From: Rheinheimera sp. UJ63
Lineage (GTDB): Bacteria > Pseudomonadota > Gammaproteobacteria > Enterobacterales > Alteromonadaceae
Direction of reading: 5' to 3'
Length of the DNA: 64,000 nt
NCBI RefSeq assembly: GCF_021568285.1
Contig: NZ_JAKGTQ010000004.1
Coordinates: 186,001 to 250,000 of the forward strand
Within the stretch, counting starts at the first letter, position 1, and every line of letters starts with the position of its first letter. The position numbers and the translations under genes are program-made. The notes under the pieces were generated by a model. That model was not told the DNA's origin and searched no databases. It saw only the letters and a program-made list of their open reading frames with translations. Below, piece after piece: positions 10,277-20,393 of the stretch.

Positions 10277-10299
10277 TGTAACAGGTTACAGAGTATACT
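10277..10299 (+). promoter_or_regulatory. Palindrome and -10 box upstream of pnp
   Basis: TGTAACAGGTTACA (10277-10290) has perfect 6-bp arms and lies three bases before a good -10 hexamer, TATACT (10294-10299). The -35 position falls across or just before the palindrome and is poor. The arrangement suggests a regulated pnp promoter with an operator in the -35 region. The binding protein is unknown. Confidence 0.45.
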
Positions 10300-10363
10300 G
10301 TGTAGGTAAAAAACACAGAGAAAAACATCGCAATTCGGCGATTAAGATTAAGGAAATACACAC

Positions 10364-12484
10364 GTGACTCCCATCGTAAAATCATTTCAGTTTGGCCAAC
10401 ATACTTTCACTTTAGAAACCGGCGTAATTGCCCGTCAGGCAGATGCCGCAGTACTGGCCAGCCTGGGAGATACTTCTGTTTTAGTAACTGTCGTTGGTAA
10501 GAAAGAACCTAAACCTGGTCAGGATTTCTTTCCTTTAACCGTAAACTACCAGGAAAAAATGTATGCAGCTGGCCGTATCCCGGGTGGCTTTTTTAAACGT
10601 GAAGGTCGGCCAAGTGAAGGTGAAACTTTAACCAGTCGTTTAATCGACCGTCCGATCCGTCCATTGTTCCCAGAAGGCTTCACTAACGAAGTGCAAGTTA
10701 TCGCCACGGTTGTGTCGGTACAGCCTGAAATTCAACCGGATATCGTAGCGTTAATTGGTACTTCTGCTGCGTTAGCTTTATCAGGTATTCCATTTGCAGG
10801 CCCAATCGGTGCTGCCCGTGTTGGTTATATCAATAATCAATATGTGTTAAACCCATCTGAAGAAGAGCTAAAAAGCTCGAAATTAGACTTGGTTGTTGCC
10901 GGTACGCACAACGCAGTATTAATGGTTGAATCTGAAGCGGGCATTCTGTCAGAAGACGTGATGTTAGGCGCAGTCATGTATGGTCATGAGCAATTTCAAA
11001 CGGCCATTACTGCCATCAACGAATTAGCGGCTGAAGCGGCAAAAACACCTTGGAACTGGCAAGCTCCAGCGAAAAACTTACCGTTGATTGCTAAAGTTGC
11101 TGAACTGGCGACGGCTGATCTGGGTGAAGCTTACCAAATTACAGAAAAAGCCAAACGTTACGAGCGTATTGCTGAAATTAAAAATGCCTTATTAGCGAAG
11201 TTAACAGAAGAGTTAGCGGAAGGCGAAGAGCTGAATAAAAACGAATTTGGCGATATCTTCCACGACTTAGAAAGTAAAGTAGTTCGCAGCCGTATTACTA
11301 AAGGCGAGCCGCGTATCGATGGCCGTGATCCAGAGATGATCCGTGGTTTAAGCGTAATGACGGGCGTCTTACCACGTACGCACGGTTCATCTTTATTTAC
11401 TCGCGGTGAAACGCAAGCGTTAGTTACCTGTACCTTAGGTACTGCGCGCGATGCGCAAAACATCGACGACTTGTTAAGTGCGAAAACTGATACCTTTATG
11501 TTGCACTACAACTTCCCGCCGTACTGTGTGGGTGAAACCGGTATGGTTGGTTCACCGAAGCGTCGTGAAATCGGTCATGGCCGTTTAGCGAAGCGCGGTG
11601 TGTTAGCCGTAATGCCTGATTTTGAAGACTTCCCGTACACGGTTCGTATCGTCTCTGAAATCACTGAATCAAACGGCTCAAGCTCAATGGCTTCAGTCTG
11701 TGGTTCATCATTAGCCTTAATGGATGCGGGTGTACCGATCAAAGCGTCTGTAGCGGGTATCGCTATGGGTCTGGTGAAAGAAGGCGACAACTTCGTTGTA
11801 TTATCTGACATCTTAGGCGATGAAGATCACTTAGGTGACATGGACTTTAAAGTGGCCGGTACTACGGAAGGTATTACTGCTCTACAAATGGACATCAAGA
11901 TCGACGGTATTACCAAAGAGATCATGCAAACGGCGTTAAAACAGGCGAAAGCCGCGCGTTTACATATCCTGAACGTAATGGATCAAGCCATTAGTGGTCA
12001 CCGTGAAGAGATGTCTGAATACGCACCACGTATTTACACCATGAAGATTAATCCGGAGAAAATCCGTGAAGTTATCGGTAAAGGTGGCGCAGTGATTCGT
12101 CAAATCACTGAAGAGTCAGGTACAACGATTGAGCTGGAAGACGACGGTAGCATCAAAATTGCTGCAACCACGGCTAAAGCGGCGCAAATCGCTATCGACA
12201 AAATCAATGCGATTACTGCTGAGATCGAAGTGGGTACCATTTACCAAGGTGAAGTGGTGCGTATCGTTGATTTCGGTGCTTTTGTTAACGTGTTACCTGG
12301 TAAGGATGGCTTAGTGCACATTTCACAAATCTCGGATGAGCGCGTGCAAAATGTGGCTGACCACTTACAAGTAGGCCAGAAAGTTGACGTTAAAGTGTTA
12401 GAAGTTGACAAGCAAGGTCGCGTACGTTTAAGCATCAAAGAAGCGGCGGCTAAGCCTGCTGCTGAAGCGCCAACAGAAGCTTAA
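10364..12484 (+). CDS. pnp: Polyribonucleotide nucleotidyltransferase (PNPase)
   Basis: Phosphorolytic 3'-5' exoribonuclease of mRNA decay and the degradosome. At 706 aa it has two RNase PH domains (about 1-230 and 310-545), the second with the [19 protein letters not shown] catalytic region, then a KH domain ([20 protein letters not shown], about 560-610) and an S1 domain (about 620-690). It starts with GTG at 10364 after an AAGGAA ribosome-binding site. A 173-bp leader with the rpsO terminator and its own promoter elements precedes it. Confidence 0.98.
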   Translation: MTPIVKSFQFGQHTFTLETGVIARQADAAVLASLGDTSVLVTVVGKKEPKPGQDFFPLTVNYQEKMYAAGRIPGGFFKREGRPSEGETLTSRLIDRPIRPLFPEGFTNEVQVIATVVSVQPEIQPDIVALIGTSAALALSGIPFAGPIGAARVGYINNQYVLNPSEEELKSSKLDLVVAGTHNAVLMVESEAGILSEDVMLGAVMYGHEQFQTAITAINELAAEAAKTPWNWQAPAKNLPLIAKVAELATADLGEAYQITEKAKRYERIAEIKNALLAKLTEELAEGEELNKNEFGDIFHDLESKVVRSRITKGEPRIDGRDPEMIRGLSVMTGVLPRTHGSSLFTRGETQALVTCTLGTARDAQNIDDLLSAKTDTFMLHYNFPPYCVGETGMVGSPKRREIGHGRLAKRGVLAVMPDFEDFPYTVRIVSEITESNGSSSMASVCGSSLALMDAGVPIKASVAGIAMGLVKEGDNFVVLSDILGDEDHLGDMDFKVAGTTEGITALQMDIKIDGITKEIMQTALKQAKAARLHILNVMDQAISGHREEMSEYAPRIYTMKINPEKIREVIGKGGAVIRQITEESGTTIELEDDGSIKIAATTAKAAQIAIDKINAITAEIEVGTIYQGEVVRIVDFGAFVNVLPGKDGLVHISQISDERVQNVADHLQVGQKVDVKVLEVDKQGRVRLSIKEAAAKPAAEAPTEA

Positions 12485-12485
12485 C

Positions 12486-13382
12486 GTGAAAAGAGTGCTC
12501 TTACCGCTAGCCCTGATCACGGGGCTAATGAGCTTAGCAGGTTGCGCTCAGCAACCTGCAGTCACTATGCAACAAGCTTGGCTAACACCAGAGCCTTTGC
12601 CAGTGCCTTATCGTAATGAACTGGCCATTGCCCGTTTAACGGAAATTCTACAACGGGCTGAGCTGACTGATGAACAAAGTGCCCAGTTGTTTTATGACCG
12701 TGGCGTGATGTACGACAGCGTTGGTTTGCGTTCGTTGGCGCGTTTAGACTTTATGCGCGCTTTGCGTTTTAAGCCTGACATGGCCGATGCCTATAATTTT
12801 ATGGGTATTCATTACACGCTTAGCGGTAATTTTGATCAGGCGTATGAAGCTTTTGATTCTACGCTTGAGTTAGCGCCGGATTATGATTTTGCTTATCTTA
12901 ATCGCGCTATCGCCTTTTATTACGCAGGCCGTAATGACCTTGCGCAAGCTGATTTTCAACAGTTTTTGCAAGCGAAGCCTGACGACCCTTACCGGATCTT
13001 ATGGCGCTATATTGGCTTTGCCGAAACCGATGCAACTGCTGCACTAGCCAGTTTAACGGCGCAACTTGCTCGCTTAGAACCCACAGATTGGAGTACCAAT
13101 TTGGTACGCTTTTATGCGGGCCAACTCAGTGAAGAAGCGTTATTGCAAAGCATGTTGCAAGATGTCAGCGATCGTAAACAGTTAGCGGAACGCCTATGTG
13201 AAAGCTACTTTTACTTAGCGAAATGGCATCAAGCCCAGGGTAATAATGCCCAAGCGATGATCTACTACCATCAAGCCTTGGCAACCAATGTTTATGAGTT
13301 TGTTGAACATCGTTATGCACGATTAGAAATGGCGCGCCTTCGTGGTGAAGCACTCAGTGATGCCCAAGTTGATCTTAACTAA
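12486..13382 (+). CDS. nlpI: Lipoprotein NlpI, TPR-containing
   Basis: Outer-membrane lipoprotein; in E. coli it acts as a dimeric adaptor for peptidoglycan endopeptidases and the Prc protease. At 298 aa it has a lipoprotein signal ending in the lipobox LAGC (Cys at residue 20), then helical TPR units with LFYDRGVMYDSVGL, ADAYNFMGIHYTLSGNFDQA and YDFAYLNRAIAFYYAGR. It starts with GTG just 1 bp after the pnp stop, the conserved pnp-nlpI arrangement. The downstream lipoprotein gene overlaps its 3' end. Confidence 0.94.
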   Translation: MKRVLLPLALITGLMSLAGCAQQPAVTMQQAWLTPEPLPVPYRNELAIARLTEILQRAELTDEQSAQLFYDRGVMYDSVGLRSLARLDFMRALRFKPDMADAYNFMGIHYTLSGNFDQAYEAFDSTLELAPDYDFAYLNRAIAFYYAGRNDLAQADFQQFLQAKPDDPYRILWRYIGFAETDATAALASLTAQLARLEPTDWSTNLVRFYAGQLSEEALLQSMLQDVSDRKQLAERLCESYFYLAKWHQAQGNNAQAMIYYHQALATNVYEFVEHRYARLEMARLRGEALSDAQVDLN

Positions 13383-14565
13383 GTTAAGTCATTTCCTGAA
13401 AAAAAGCCGGCTTGCTGGCTTTTTTGTTTTTCTATGCCTGTTGGGTTGTCAGCCGTCATCGCCGACAACCGAGCAACAATTACTGGGCAAAGCGCAAACC
13501 GATGCCGTAGCGGCCCGCACCGTGGCACAGCAGCGCTTAGCAAGCAACGAGTTAGAAGCCTCGCTGCAGTGGTGGCGCCATGCTGCTAAGCTGGGGGCGA
13601 GCGATGCCTTTTTACATGCTATTCAATTGCAGCAGCGACTTGAAGGGCCCTTAGCCACCGCGCATTGGTTGCAACAGCAGTTAGTAGAGCAACCCCACTT
13701 AACCGCAGAGTTACCGAACAGTATCTTGTTGGAGTTAGGCTTATGGCCAGAAAGCTCGCGTCGTGTGTCTGTTGCTTGGCAAAGCCCGGCAGATTGTCGT
13801 TTAACGCTGCAACCGGTTGTGACGCAAGCCGAGGGCGAACGTAGCTGGCACAGCCTGCAGCAAGCTTGGCAGGCTGATCCGCAATTGGCGAGTTTGCCGG
13901 TGTGTTTTAAGCCGTTGCTGCGTATTACCAGCACCGCCTTAAATTGTTCAGAGGTAACGGCTGCTAGAATACACTGTGATTATCAAGCGTTAAGCGATGC
14001 CGTGTTAGCGGGCGATTTTCAGCAGTTACTCGTGATCGCGGGACGCGGCGTGGCCAGTTACAACAACGGTATTGTGCAGTTACCGGCACAAGCTAATTTA
14101 GCCTTACTACGCCATGAGTTTCTACATATTGCCGGTTTTTTAGATGAGTATGCGCTGTCAGCGCTCAGTGCGCGTGCGGTGTGTCGGGCGGGTCGTATAG
14201 CACCGAATTTGTTGATCGGAAATAGCCCTGAGCTGGTTGCCCGTTATCAACAGCAATATGGCATTGATAACCGTACTGATTTAGCGCTTACACCGGTAGA
14301 CACCTGTCGCGCGGTGAATATGCAGGCTTATCGACCGATCGCGGCGCTTAACCCAATGCGCCATCTTGAGGCGCCATTACCGCCGTTATATTGGCAGCTG
14401 TTACAGCAGCAATTAGCACAGCCGGAGCAATTAATGCCCGTACAATATTATTTTGCATTTTTAGCGCGGCAACAACAGGCGTGGCAGCACTGGCAAAGCT
14501 ATATGCAAGCGGCGGCCGCCTTTGGTTATCCGGCCGCGATTGCGGCGTTACAGGTGGAAGGTTAG
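13360..14565 (+). CDS. Lipoprotein with HExxHxxGxxDEY metallopeptidase-like motif
   Basis: I do not recognise a named family. A basic N-terminus and hydrophobic segment end in the lipobox LLGC, predicting an outer-membrane or periplasmic lipoprotein of about 401 aa. An N-terminal stretch (LQWWRHAAKLGASDA) and the very C-terminus (AAAFGYPAAIAAL) resemble Sel1-type helical repeats. In the middle, HEFLHIAGFLDEY (His at about residue 252) matches the zinc-binding pattern of metallopeptidases and resembles M64-like sites. The ATG at 13360 is chosen because it gives a proper signal peptide; in-frame GTG codons lie at 13342 and 13345. It overlaps the end of nlpI by 23 bp, so the two are likely co-expressed. 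Protease activity is inference from the motif only. Confidence 0.7.
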   Translation: MPKLILTKLSHFLKKSRLAGFFVFLCLLGCQPSSPTTEQQLLGKAQTDAVAARTVAQQRLASNELEASLQWWRHAAKLGASDAFLHAIQLQQRLEGPLATAHWLQQQLVEQPHLTAELPNSILLELGLWPESSRRVSVAWQSPADCRLTLQPVVTQAEGERSWHSLQQAWQADPQLASLPVCFKPLLRITSTALNCSEVTAARIHCDYQALSDAVLAGDFQQLLVIAGRGVASYNNGIVQLPAQANLALLRHEFLHIAGFLDEYALSALSARAVCRAGRIAPNLLIGNSPELVARYQQQYGIDNRTDLALTPVDTCRAVNMQAYRPIAALNPMRHLEAPLPPLYWQLLQQQLAQPEQLMPVQYYFAFLARQQQAWQHWQSYMQAAAAFGYPAAIAALQVEG

Positions 14566-14924
14566 TCGAGATCACTCAGCTCAGCTAATTCACGGCTTAA
14601 TAGCTCAGGATCACCAAGATTCAATTCTAATAAACGCCGCAGATGGCTGATGCTATCAATATCAATCTTTGTGCAATGTAGCCCTAAGTAGTCGGCATGC
14701 TCATGTGCAATGGTAACTTGCATGGTCAGCACTTCGGTCGAGCCACTTAATTGCAATTGCAGCAACATGGGCTCAGTTTTGTTTGGTAAGGGCTCGCTGG
14801 GTTTTTTGACTAAAGCACCTTTTAACGATAAGTCAAAAATCTCGGTAGGATAGCGTTTACCTGCAGCTGCTAAAAAGACTTCGCTAAAAAATCTCACACG
14901 CTTGTTATGCCGTTGCTCCATCAT
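14562..14924 (-). CDS. PilZ domain protein
   Basis: Small cytosolic protein of about 120 aa consisting of one PilZ domain. The c-di-GMP-binding signatures are present: an Arg-rich RHNKRVRF motif at the N-terminus and DLSLKGALV (the D/NxSxxG motif) about 25 residues later. Binding of c-di-GMP is therefore likely but not shown. The chosen ATG is 5 bp after AAAAGG; a GTG two codons upstream and the next ATG are alternatives. It is convergent with the preceding lipoprotein gene, overlapping by 4 bp. The large GGDEF/EAL protein at 51.7-56.2 kb shows that c-di-GMP is used in this cell. Confidence 0.85.
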   Translation of the reverse strand: MMEQRHNKRVRFFSEVFLAAAGKRYPTEIFDLSLKGALVKKPSEPLPNKTEPMLLQLQLSGSTEVLTMQVTIAHEHADYLGLHCTKIDIDSISHLRRLLELNLGDPELLSRELAELSDLD

Positions 14925-15084
14925 ACCCACCTTTTAATTAGTTACTTTAAGCTTAAACCATCAGCGGCTATAACGGAAATCGCTTTGTATAATTTAATCA
15001 GGCTCTGTCGATTTTAATAAGGCAGTTAATAAGCGAGAGATCGGTTGTCGCAATAGGCTTCAGATGGTGTAAAAGCTTTTTAGC

Positions 15085-15111
15085 AAAACGCCGCGATACA
15101 CGCGGCGTTTT
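15085..15111 (-). terminator. Intrinsic terminator downstream of lipA, bidirectional form
   Basis: Stem AAAACGCCGCG/CGCGGCGTTTT with a 5-nt loop. T-tracts flank it on both strands (four on the minus side, six on the plus side), so it can end the lipA operon and block plus-strand transcription from the other side. Confidence 0.8.
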
Positions 15112-15130
15112 TTACCAAGCAAAACCTTAG

Positions 15131-16108
15131 TTAGATTTTATGACTAAGAATATCTTCACCTGCTGCTTGGCGATCAGCATGATAGCTTGAGCGTACAAAA
15201 GGACCGCAGGCGGCATGTTTAAAACCGATGCTGTCGGCAAAGGTTTTGATTTCATCAAACTCGGCCGGCGGCATATAACGTTTTACCGGTAAATGGTGTT
15301 TGCTTGGCTGTAAGTACTGACCTACGGTGAGCATATCGACGTTGTGTTCACGCAGATCACGCAGTACTTCAAGCAATTCTTCTGTGGTTTCACCTAAACC
15401 CACCATCAAGCCAGATTTAGTCGCTACGTTTGGGTGCGCTTCTTTAAAGCGCTTTAACAGCTGCAGTGACCATTTGTAATCGGCACCCGGGCGAGCCAGT
15501 TTATAGAGGCGTGGCGCCGTTTCCAGGTTGTGGTTAAACACATCCGGTGGGCTTTTGCTTAAGATGTCTAATGCCACATCCATCCGACCACGGAAATCGG
15601 GTACCAATACTTCAATTTTGATCTCGGGGTTGTACTTACGGATGGCGTCAATACAATCCGCAAAATGCTGTGCACCCCCATCGCGTAAATCATCGCGATC
15701 GACTGAGGTAATCACCACATATTTTAATTTCATATCGCGAATGGTTAGGCCGAGTTTTTCTGGCTCTTCGGCGCTCGGTGGTAATGGCCGACCGTGCGCG
15801 ACATCACAAAATGGGCAACGACGGGTACAGATAGCACCCAAGATCATAAAGGTTGCCGTACCATGATTAAAACACTCAGAGAGGTTAGGGCATGATGCCT
15901 CCTCACAGACCGAATGCAAACCGTGTTTGCGTAATGCCCCTTTAATTTCGTCGATACGTTCAGAGCTTTTCGGTAATTTGATTTTTAGCCAGTCAGGCTT
16001 GCGCAGCATTTCTGCTCGCTCGGTGGGTAACACTTTAACAGGGATCAGCGCCATTTTTTCGGCATCGCGCAATTTAACGCCGGGTTCCATACGTGCTGTT
16101 TTGGTCAT
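15131..16108 (-). CDS. lipA: Lipoyl synthase
   Basis: Radical-SAM enzyme that inserts two sulfurs into protein-bound octanoyl groups to make lipoyl cofactor. At 325 aa it carries both Fe-S binding sets: the auxiliary cluster Cys68, Cys73 and Cys79 ([12 protein letters not shown]) and the radical-SAM CxxxCxxC at Cys94, Cys98 and Cys101 (CTRRCPFC). The C-terminal RSSYHA motif holds the conserved Ser ligand. It starts 1 bp after the lipB stop, forming a lipB-lipA operon. Confidence 0.98.
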   Translation of the reverse strand: MTKTARMEPGVKLRDAEKMALIPVKVLPTERAEMLRKPDWLKIKLPKSSERIDEIKGALRKHGLHSVCEEASCPNLSECFNHGTATFMILGAICTRRCPFCDVAHGRPLPPSAEEPEKLGLTIRDMKLKYVVITSVDRDDLRDGGAQHFADCIDAIRKYNPEIKIEVLVPDFRGRMDVALDILSKSPPDVFNHNLETAPRLYKLARPGADYKWSLQLLKRFKEAHPNVATKSGLMVGLGETTEELLEVLRDLREHNVDMLTVGQYLQPSKHHLPVKRYMPPAEFDEIKTFADSIGFKHAACGPFVRSSYHADRQAAGEDILSHKI

Positions 16109-16109
16109 A

Positions 16110-16763
16110 TTAATTTTCTAACCCCGTTTTGAACACTGGTACCGTAATGGCCAAGTGCTGTTGAAATAATTCTGCGATCAGTTTACTCGCTTCGGCGATG
16201 CTTTGTGGTCCACCCAGATCAGCGCTACGGATCATTTGCATGCCGGCATACCCACAAGGATTAATACGTTGAAAGGGGGTTAAGTCCATATCAACATTCA
16301 GTGCTAAGCCGTGAAAGGTGCAACCCTTGCGCACGCGTAAGCCTAATGAAGCAATTTTAGCCCCATCGACATAGACGCCAGGCGCATCCGCTTTAGCCGC
16401 GGCATTAATCTGGTAGCGCTGTAGCAGTTCGATCAATATTTGCTCTAGCATGGTAACTAGGTTTCTGACACCAAGCTGACGCCGCTTGATATCTAACAAG
16501 ACATAAACCACTAACTGGCCAGGGCCATGATAAGTAACTTGACCGCCGCGATCGACTTTAACCACCGGAATATCGCCTGGAAATAACAGATGTTCTTCTT
16601 TCCCTGCTTGGCCTTGTGTAAATACCGGCTGATGTTGCAATAGCCAAATTTCATCGGGTGTGTCGCTATGCCGATTATCGGTAAATTGCTGCATCTGTTG
16701 CCAGATGTGAGTGTAATCTTGTAGCCCTAAATCACGGATCACAAGTTGTTCATTGACAGACAC
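16110..16763 (-). CDS. lipB: Octanoyl-[ACP]:protein octanoyltransferase
   Basis: Transfers octanoate from acyl-carrier protein to lipoyl domains, the step before LipA. At 217 aa it has [16 protein letters not shown], the conserved Lys136 in GAKIASLG and the catalytic Cys170 in NPCGYAGM, matching E. coli Lys135 and Cys169. Downstream lipA is directly adjacent; upstream, DUF493 gene ybeD lies 77 bp away. Confidence 0.96.
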   Translation of the reverse strand: MSVNEQLVIRDLGLQDYTHIWQQMQQFTDNRHSDTPDEIWLLQHQPVFTQGQAGKEEHLLFPGDIPVVKVDRGGQVTYHGPGQLVVYVLLDIKRRQLGVRNLVTMLEQILIELLQRYQINAAAKADAPGVYVDGAKIASLGLRVRKGCTFHGLALNVDMDLTPFQRINPCGYAGMQMIRSADLGGPQSIAEASKLIAELFQQHLAITVPVFKTGLEN

Positions 16764-16840
16764 GGCTAACTCCGTAAAAAACTGGCTGCATTATAATGAA
16801 TTATCTGGCTAATACGAACTTTATGGCATGTTTAGCTGCT

Positions 16841-17122
16841 TTACAGGACGTAACGAACCAGTTCAATTTTGCCAAGTTCGGTGTACAGCAATTCAATATG
16901 TTCTTTACTGGTTACCGTGACTTTTACCGAGACGGAATGATAATTACCTTTGGCGCTAGGTTTAACCAATGGGCTGTAATCGGTGGCCTCAGTATGTTGC
17001 TGGATCACCATCATCACATCGTCAACCAAACGGCTTTCTGCAATCCCTAGCACTTTAAAATTAAATTGGCAGGGGAATTCCAGATACTCATCAAATTTGG
17101 TGTTTTTTACTTCAGTAACCAT
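16841..17122 (-). CDS. ybeD: YbeD family protein (DUF493/UPF0250)
   Basis: Small ACT-like fold protein of 93 aa whose E. coli homologue sits in the same dacA-ybeD-lipB order. The recognisable core includes [27 protein letters not shown] and [14 protein letters not shown], closely matching E. coli YbeD. Its molecular role is not established; the link with lipoate genes is positional. Confidence 0.93.
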   Translation of the reverse strand: MVTEVKNTKFDEYLEFPCQFNFKVLGIAESRLVDDVMMVIQQHTEATDYSPLVKPSAKGNYHSVSVKVTVTSKEHIELLYTELGKIELVRYVL

Positions 17123-17160
17123 GTTGTTGTCTCTTTTGCATTGTCATAGGCATTTTAACA

Positions 17161-17183
17161 AAAAATCCCGACAGCTGCCGGGA
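17161..17183 (-). terminator. Intrinsic terminator after dacA
   Basis: Minus-strand stem TCCCG/CGGGA with an 8-nt loop, followed by five T residues at 17165-17161. It separates the mrdA-rodA-rlpA-dacA unit from ybeD-lipB-lipA. Confidence 0.8.
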
Positions 17184-17206
17184 CTCTTTTCTTGCCGCAC
17201 CTAGAC

Positions 17207-18370
17207 TTAGTTGAATTTCATTTTAACGTAGTCAACTAACCGACTGAAAAAACCACCTTGTTCAACGGTTTCCAGTGCAACCAGCGGGTAGATAGCCACA
17301 TCTTGTTCTGCTACCTGCACATATAATTGACCGACTACTTGTCCCGCAGATATGGGGGCAACCAGTTGCTGATCCAAGCGCACTTCGGCTTTTAAACTTT
17401 TACGCTGCCCGCGTGGCAACGTAATGCTGTTGGTTTTAGCTAAACCGAGCGCAATGCTTTCTTTGCTGCCTTGCCATATACGTTGTTCACTGATTTTTTC
17501 ACCAGCTTGATAAGGGGCAAAGGTTTCAAAAAAGCGAAAGCCATAAGTTAACAGTTTTTTGTTTTCTGCGGCACGAGCGCGCTCGTTGGCCGTACCCATT
17601 ACCACAGAGACTAAGCGCATATCTTCACGCACCGCTGAGGTGATCAGGCTATAACCGGCTTCTTTGGTATAACCGGTTTTAATACCGTCGACTTCTAAAC
17701 TGCGATCCCATAACAAAGAGTTACGGTTTGATTGACGGATATTGTTGTAACTAAATTCTTTTTCAGAATACAGCGCATACAAATCAGGTACATCACGAAT
17801 TAACGCTTGTGATAACAAAGACATATCACGAGGCGTGGTGTATTGGTCTTCTAAATGTAGGCCGTGGCTGTTACTAAAACGGCTGTTGTTCATACCCAAA
17901 CGTTCAGCATGGGCATTCATTAAATCAACAAAAGCGCCTTCGGTACCGGCAATATGCTCAGCCATCGCCACACAAGCATCATTACCAGATTGGATCATGA
18001 TACCGCGGCTTAAATCAGCAACGGAGACCTGAGTGCCCACTTCAATAAACATTAAGGATGAACCCGGGAAGTTTTTCGACCAGGCGCGCTCGCTGATGGT
18101 GACCATATCATCAAGGCTGATATTGCCTTGTTTTAATTCCATGCCGATAACGTATATCGTCATCATTTTGGTCAAGCTGGCAGGGGCTAAAGACATATCG
18201 GCGTTTTCTTCCGACAGTACAGTACCCGTATGATAATCAATAAGAATATGGCCTTTGGCAGCAACCGTTGGCGCTTGTGGCGTCACCGTTTGTGCTGTTA
18301 ATGAGGCAGTAAAACAAAGGCTGCTAATAGCCAGCGTAGCGGCAGTAATAAATTGTGGGTAACTAGTCAT
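17207..18370 (-). CDS. dacA: D-alanyl-D-alanine carboxypeptidase (PBP5/6 type)
   Basis: Trims the terminal D-Ala from peptidoglycan pentapeptides in the periplasm. At 387 aa it has a signal peptide (about 1-27) and all three penicillin-binding motifs: SLTK with catalytic Ser65 and Lys68, SGN at 128-130 and KTG at 231-233. A C-terminal beta-rich PBP5 domain follows, ending in an amphipathic helix (FFSRLVDYVKMKFN) of the kind that anchors these enzymes to the inner membrane. It is the last gene of the elongation cluster. Confidence 0.97.
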   Translation of the reverse strand: MTSYPQFITAATLAISSLCFTASLTAQTVTPQAPTVAAKGHILIDYHTGTVLSEENADMSLAPASLTKMMTIYVIGMELKQGNISLDDMVTISERAWSKNFPGSSLMFIEVGTQVSVADLSRGIMIQSGNDACVAMAEHIAGTEGAFVDLMNAHAERLGMNNSRFSNSHGLHLEDQYTTPRDMSLLSQALIRDVPDLYALYSEKEFSYNNIRQSNRNSLLWDRSLEVDGIKTGYTKEAGYSLITSAVREDMRLVSVVMGTANERARAAENKKLLTYGFRFFETFAPYQAGEKISEQRIWQGSKESIALGLAKTNSITLPRGQRKSLKAEVRLDQQLVAPISAGQVVGQLYVQVAEQDVAIYPLVALETVEQGGFFSRLVDYVKMKFN

Positions 18371-18409
18371 GGCACCTGTTCTTTGAGTTGGGTTTCCGGG
18401 TTACACATC

Positions 18410-19270
18410 TTAGCCGCATTGGCGGCCATCGATAAAAAAGGCTTCCGGGTAACTTGCTGACCGGAAACGGTTAAGCCAGTTTTGCGCTAATTGCAGATCA
18501 GCGGTTGGGCCAACTAACAGTCGATATAAGCCATTACCGGCTCGTACTTCGGTAGGCACAGACCATTGTTTAGCTACCTGCTGCTGTAATTGTATCGCTT
18601 TGTTGTTATCACTGCTGGCAAACAGTTGAATATAACATTGGCGGTTAAGCACAACACCTGTGCTGATCGCACTGCTTGATTGTTGCGCCAGCATCGCCGG
18701 CGATTTTAACAACTCAAGCTTAACCCTTGCTGTACCGCGCTGCAACATGCCTATTTTATAAGCAGCGGAATAAGACAAATCAATCACACGGTCTTGATGA
18801 AATGGGCCACGATCATTCACTCGAACAATGGCACTTTGTTTCGTGTCTAAATTAGTGACTCTAACATAAGAGGGTAAGGGCAGCGTTTTATGTGCGGCGG
18901 TCATGGCAAACATATTATAAGTTTCACCATTTGACGTGTAATGACCATGAAACTTGTTGCCATACCAAGAGGCAATGCCGATCTCTTCATGCTCGGTGGC
19001 TTGTGCCATCGGTAAGTAATCGATGCCAAAAATGTTGTACGGTTTATTCCCCCCGCGGCTTAATGGTTCCGCATTGGGGGTGGGATCGGTCATTTCTAAT
19101 AGCGTCGGTAACCTATCGGGTTTGCTGTCGCTATCTTGCTGATAACGGCCGGCATTCGGCGACATTTGTTTTTCAATGCCGGATTGATTGGATGGCGGCG
19201 ATTTGCTGCTACAAGCATTGAGCAGCAAGCTGCTTAATATTATTAAACTAACTAGGCGAATAGTGTTCAT
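18410..19270 (-). CDS. rlpA: RlpA, septal-ring lipoprotein with SPOR domain
   Basis: Outer-membrane lipoprotein with a lipobox LLNAC near residue 20. A double-psi beta-barrel RlpA domain (about 90-185; GIASWYGNKFHGHYTSNGE and RVNDRGPFHQDRVIDLS) is followed by a C-terminal SPOR domain (about 210-286; CYIQLFASSDNNKA) that binds denuded septal glycan. In Pseudomonas the family is a lytic transglycosylase active on stem-less glycans. The Glu and Asp residues of the barrel site (SNGE, NDRGPF) are present, so activity is plausible. It lies 1 bp after rodA. Confidence 0.95.
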   Translation of the reverse strand: MNTIRLVSLIILSSLLLNACSSKSPPSNQSGIEKQMSPNAGRYQQDSDSKPDRLPTLLEMTDPTPNAEPLSRGGNKPYNIFGIDYLPMAQATEHEEIGIASWYGNKFHGHYTSNGETYNMFAMTAAHKTLPLPSYVRVTNLDTKQSAIVRVNDRGPFHQDRVIDLSYSAAYKIGMLQRGTARVKLELLKSPAMLAQQSSSAISTGVVLNRQCYIQLFASSDNNKAIQLQQQVAKQWSVPTEVRAGNGLYRLLVGPTADLQLAQNWLNRFRSASYPEAFFIDGRQCG

Positions 19271-19271
19271 A

Positions 19272-20393
19272 TTAGGTCTTGGCTATACTACGTTTATGCG
19301 TACTAACGGACATGATAATACCGAATGCGGCCATCATGGTTACCATGGATGTTCCACCGTAACTCACCAGTGGTAAAGGCACGCCGACTACGGGCAACAG
19401 ACCTGACACCATACCGATATTTACAAAGACATAAACAAAGAAGGTGAGGGTAAAGCTGCCTGCGACTAACTTACTGTAATTATCCTGTGCGCGGGCTGCG
19501 ATTAGCAAGCCCCGGCCAATAATAAAAAGATAGATGGCTAACAACACTAAAACGCCAATTAAACCAAACTCTTCACTGAGTACTGAGAAGATAAAGTCAG
19601 TATGGCGCTCGGGTAAAAACTCTAGTTGCGACTGGGTTCCTTGCATCCAGCCTTTACCATCCACACCGCCAGAGCCAATCGCGATTTTTGACTGGATAAT
19701 ATGATAGCCCGAACCGAGCGGATCGCTTTCGGGGTTGATAAAAGTCAGTACGCGCTTACGTTGATAATCATGCATTAAAAATAGCCACATCACTGGGGCA
19801 AAAGCCGAGATCAGGGCCGCAATAAAACCGATCAATCGCCAGCTCATTCCGGCCATAAACAACACAAAAATGCCCGCGGTAGCAATCAGGATCGAAGTGC
19901 CGAGATCCGGTTGTTTCGCGATCAGTAGTGTAGGGATCAAACACATCAGAAAACCCACCAGCAAATGATGCAATCGTGGGGGTAAGTTATGCGAGGAAAT
20001 AAACCAAGCAATAGCCATTGGCACTGCCAGCTTCATAATTTCTGAAGGCTGAAACTTCATAAAACCCAAATCAAGCCAACGTTGCGCACCTTTACCCACG
20101 TGGCCAAACAACAACACACAAACCAATAGAATGGTGCCGAAGATAAATAATGGAAATGACCAGCGCCGAATAGTTTGAGGGTTAATTTGTGCAAATGCGA
20201 TCATCACGGTTAAAGCTAAGCCAAGCCGAATTAACTGACCTTCTAGCATACCTTCGTTTTGCCCTGAGGCGCTGTAAAGTACAATCAAGCCGTAGCACAT
20301 TAAGGTCAGCAAACCTAACAGTAACGGCGTATCAATATGAAAAAAAGCCAATTTACTGATGCGATTAGGTGGATTCACTAAACTATTATTCAT
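19272..20393 (-). CDS. rodA: Peptidoglycan glycosyltransferase RodA
   Basis: SEDS-family polytopic membrane enzyme that polymerises glycan strands during elongation together with PBP2. At 373 aa with about ten membrane helices, it shows family landmarks: [10 protein letters not shown] containing the catalytic Asp loop, the [14 protein letters not shown] signature and the C-terminal [11 protein letters not shown]. Its start overlaps the mrdA stop by 8 bp, consistent with coupled expression of the two partner enzymes. Confidence 0.97.
   Translation of the reverse strand: MNNSLVNPPNRISKLAFFHIDTPLLLGLLTLMCYGLIVLYSASGQNEGMLEGQLIRLGLALTVMIAFAQINPQTIRRWSFPLFIFGTILLVCVLLFGHVGKGAQRWLDLGFMKFQPSEIMKLAVPMAIAWFISSHNLPPRLHHLLVGFLMCLIPTLLIAKQPDLGTSILIATAGIFVLFMAGMSWRLIGFIAALISAFAPVMWLFLMHDYQRKRVLTFINPESDPLGSGYHIIQSKIAIGSGGVDGKGWMQGTQSQLEFLPERHTDFIFSVLSEEFGLIGVLVLLAIYLFIIGRGLLIAARAQDNYSKLVAGSFTLTFFVYVFVNIGMVSGLLPVVGVPLPLVSYGGTSMVTMMAAFGIIMSVSTHKRSIAKT

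Noticed and set aside
16796-17050. 84-aa plus-strand ORF
   Set aside because: Antisense to ybeD, which is clearly homologous to a known family.
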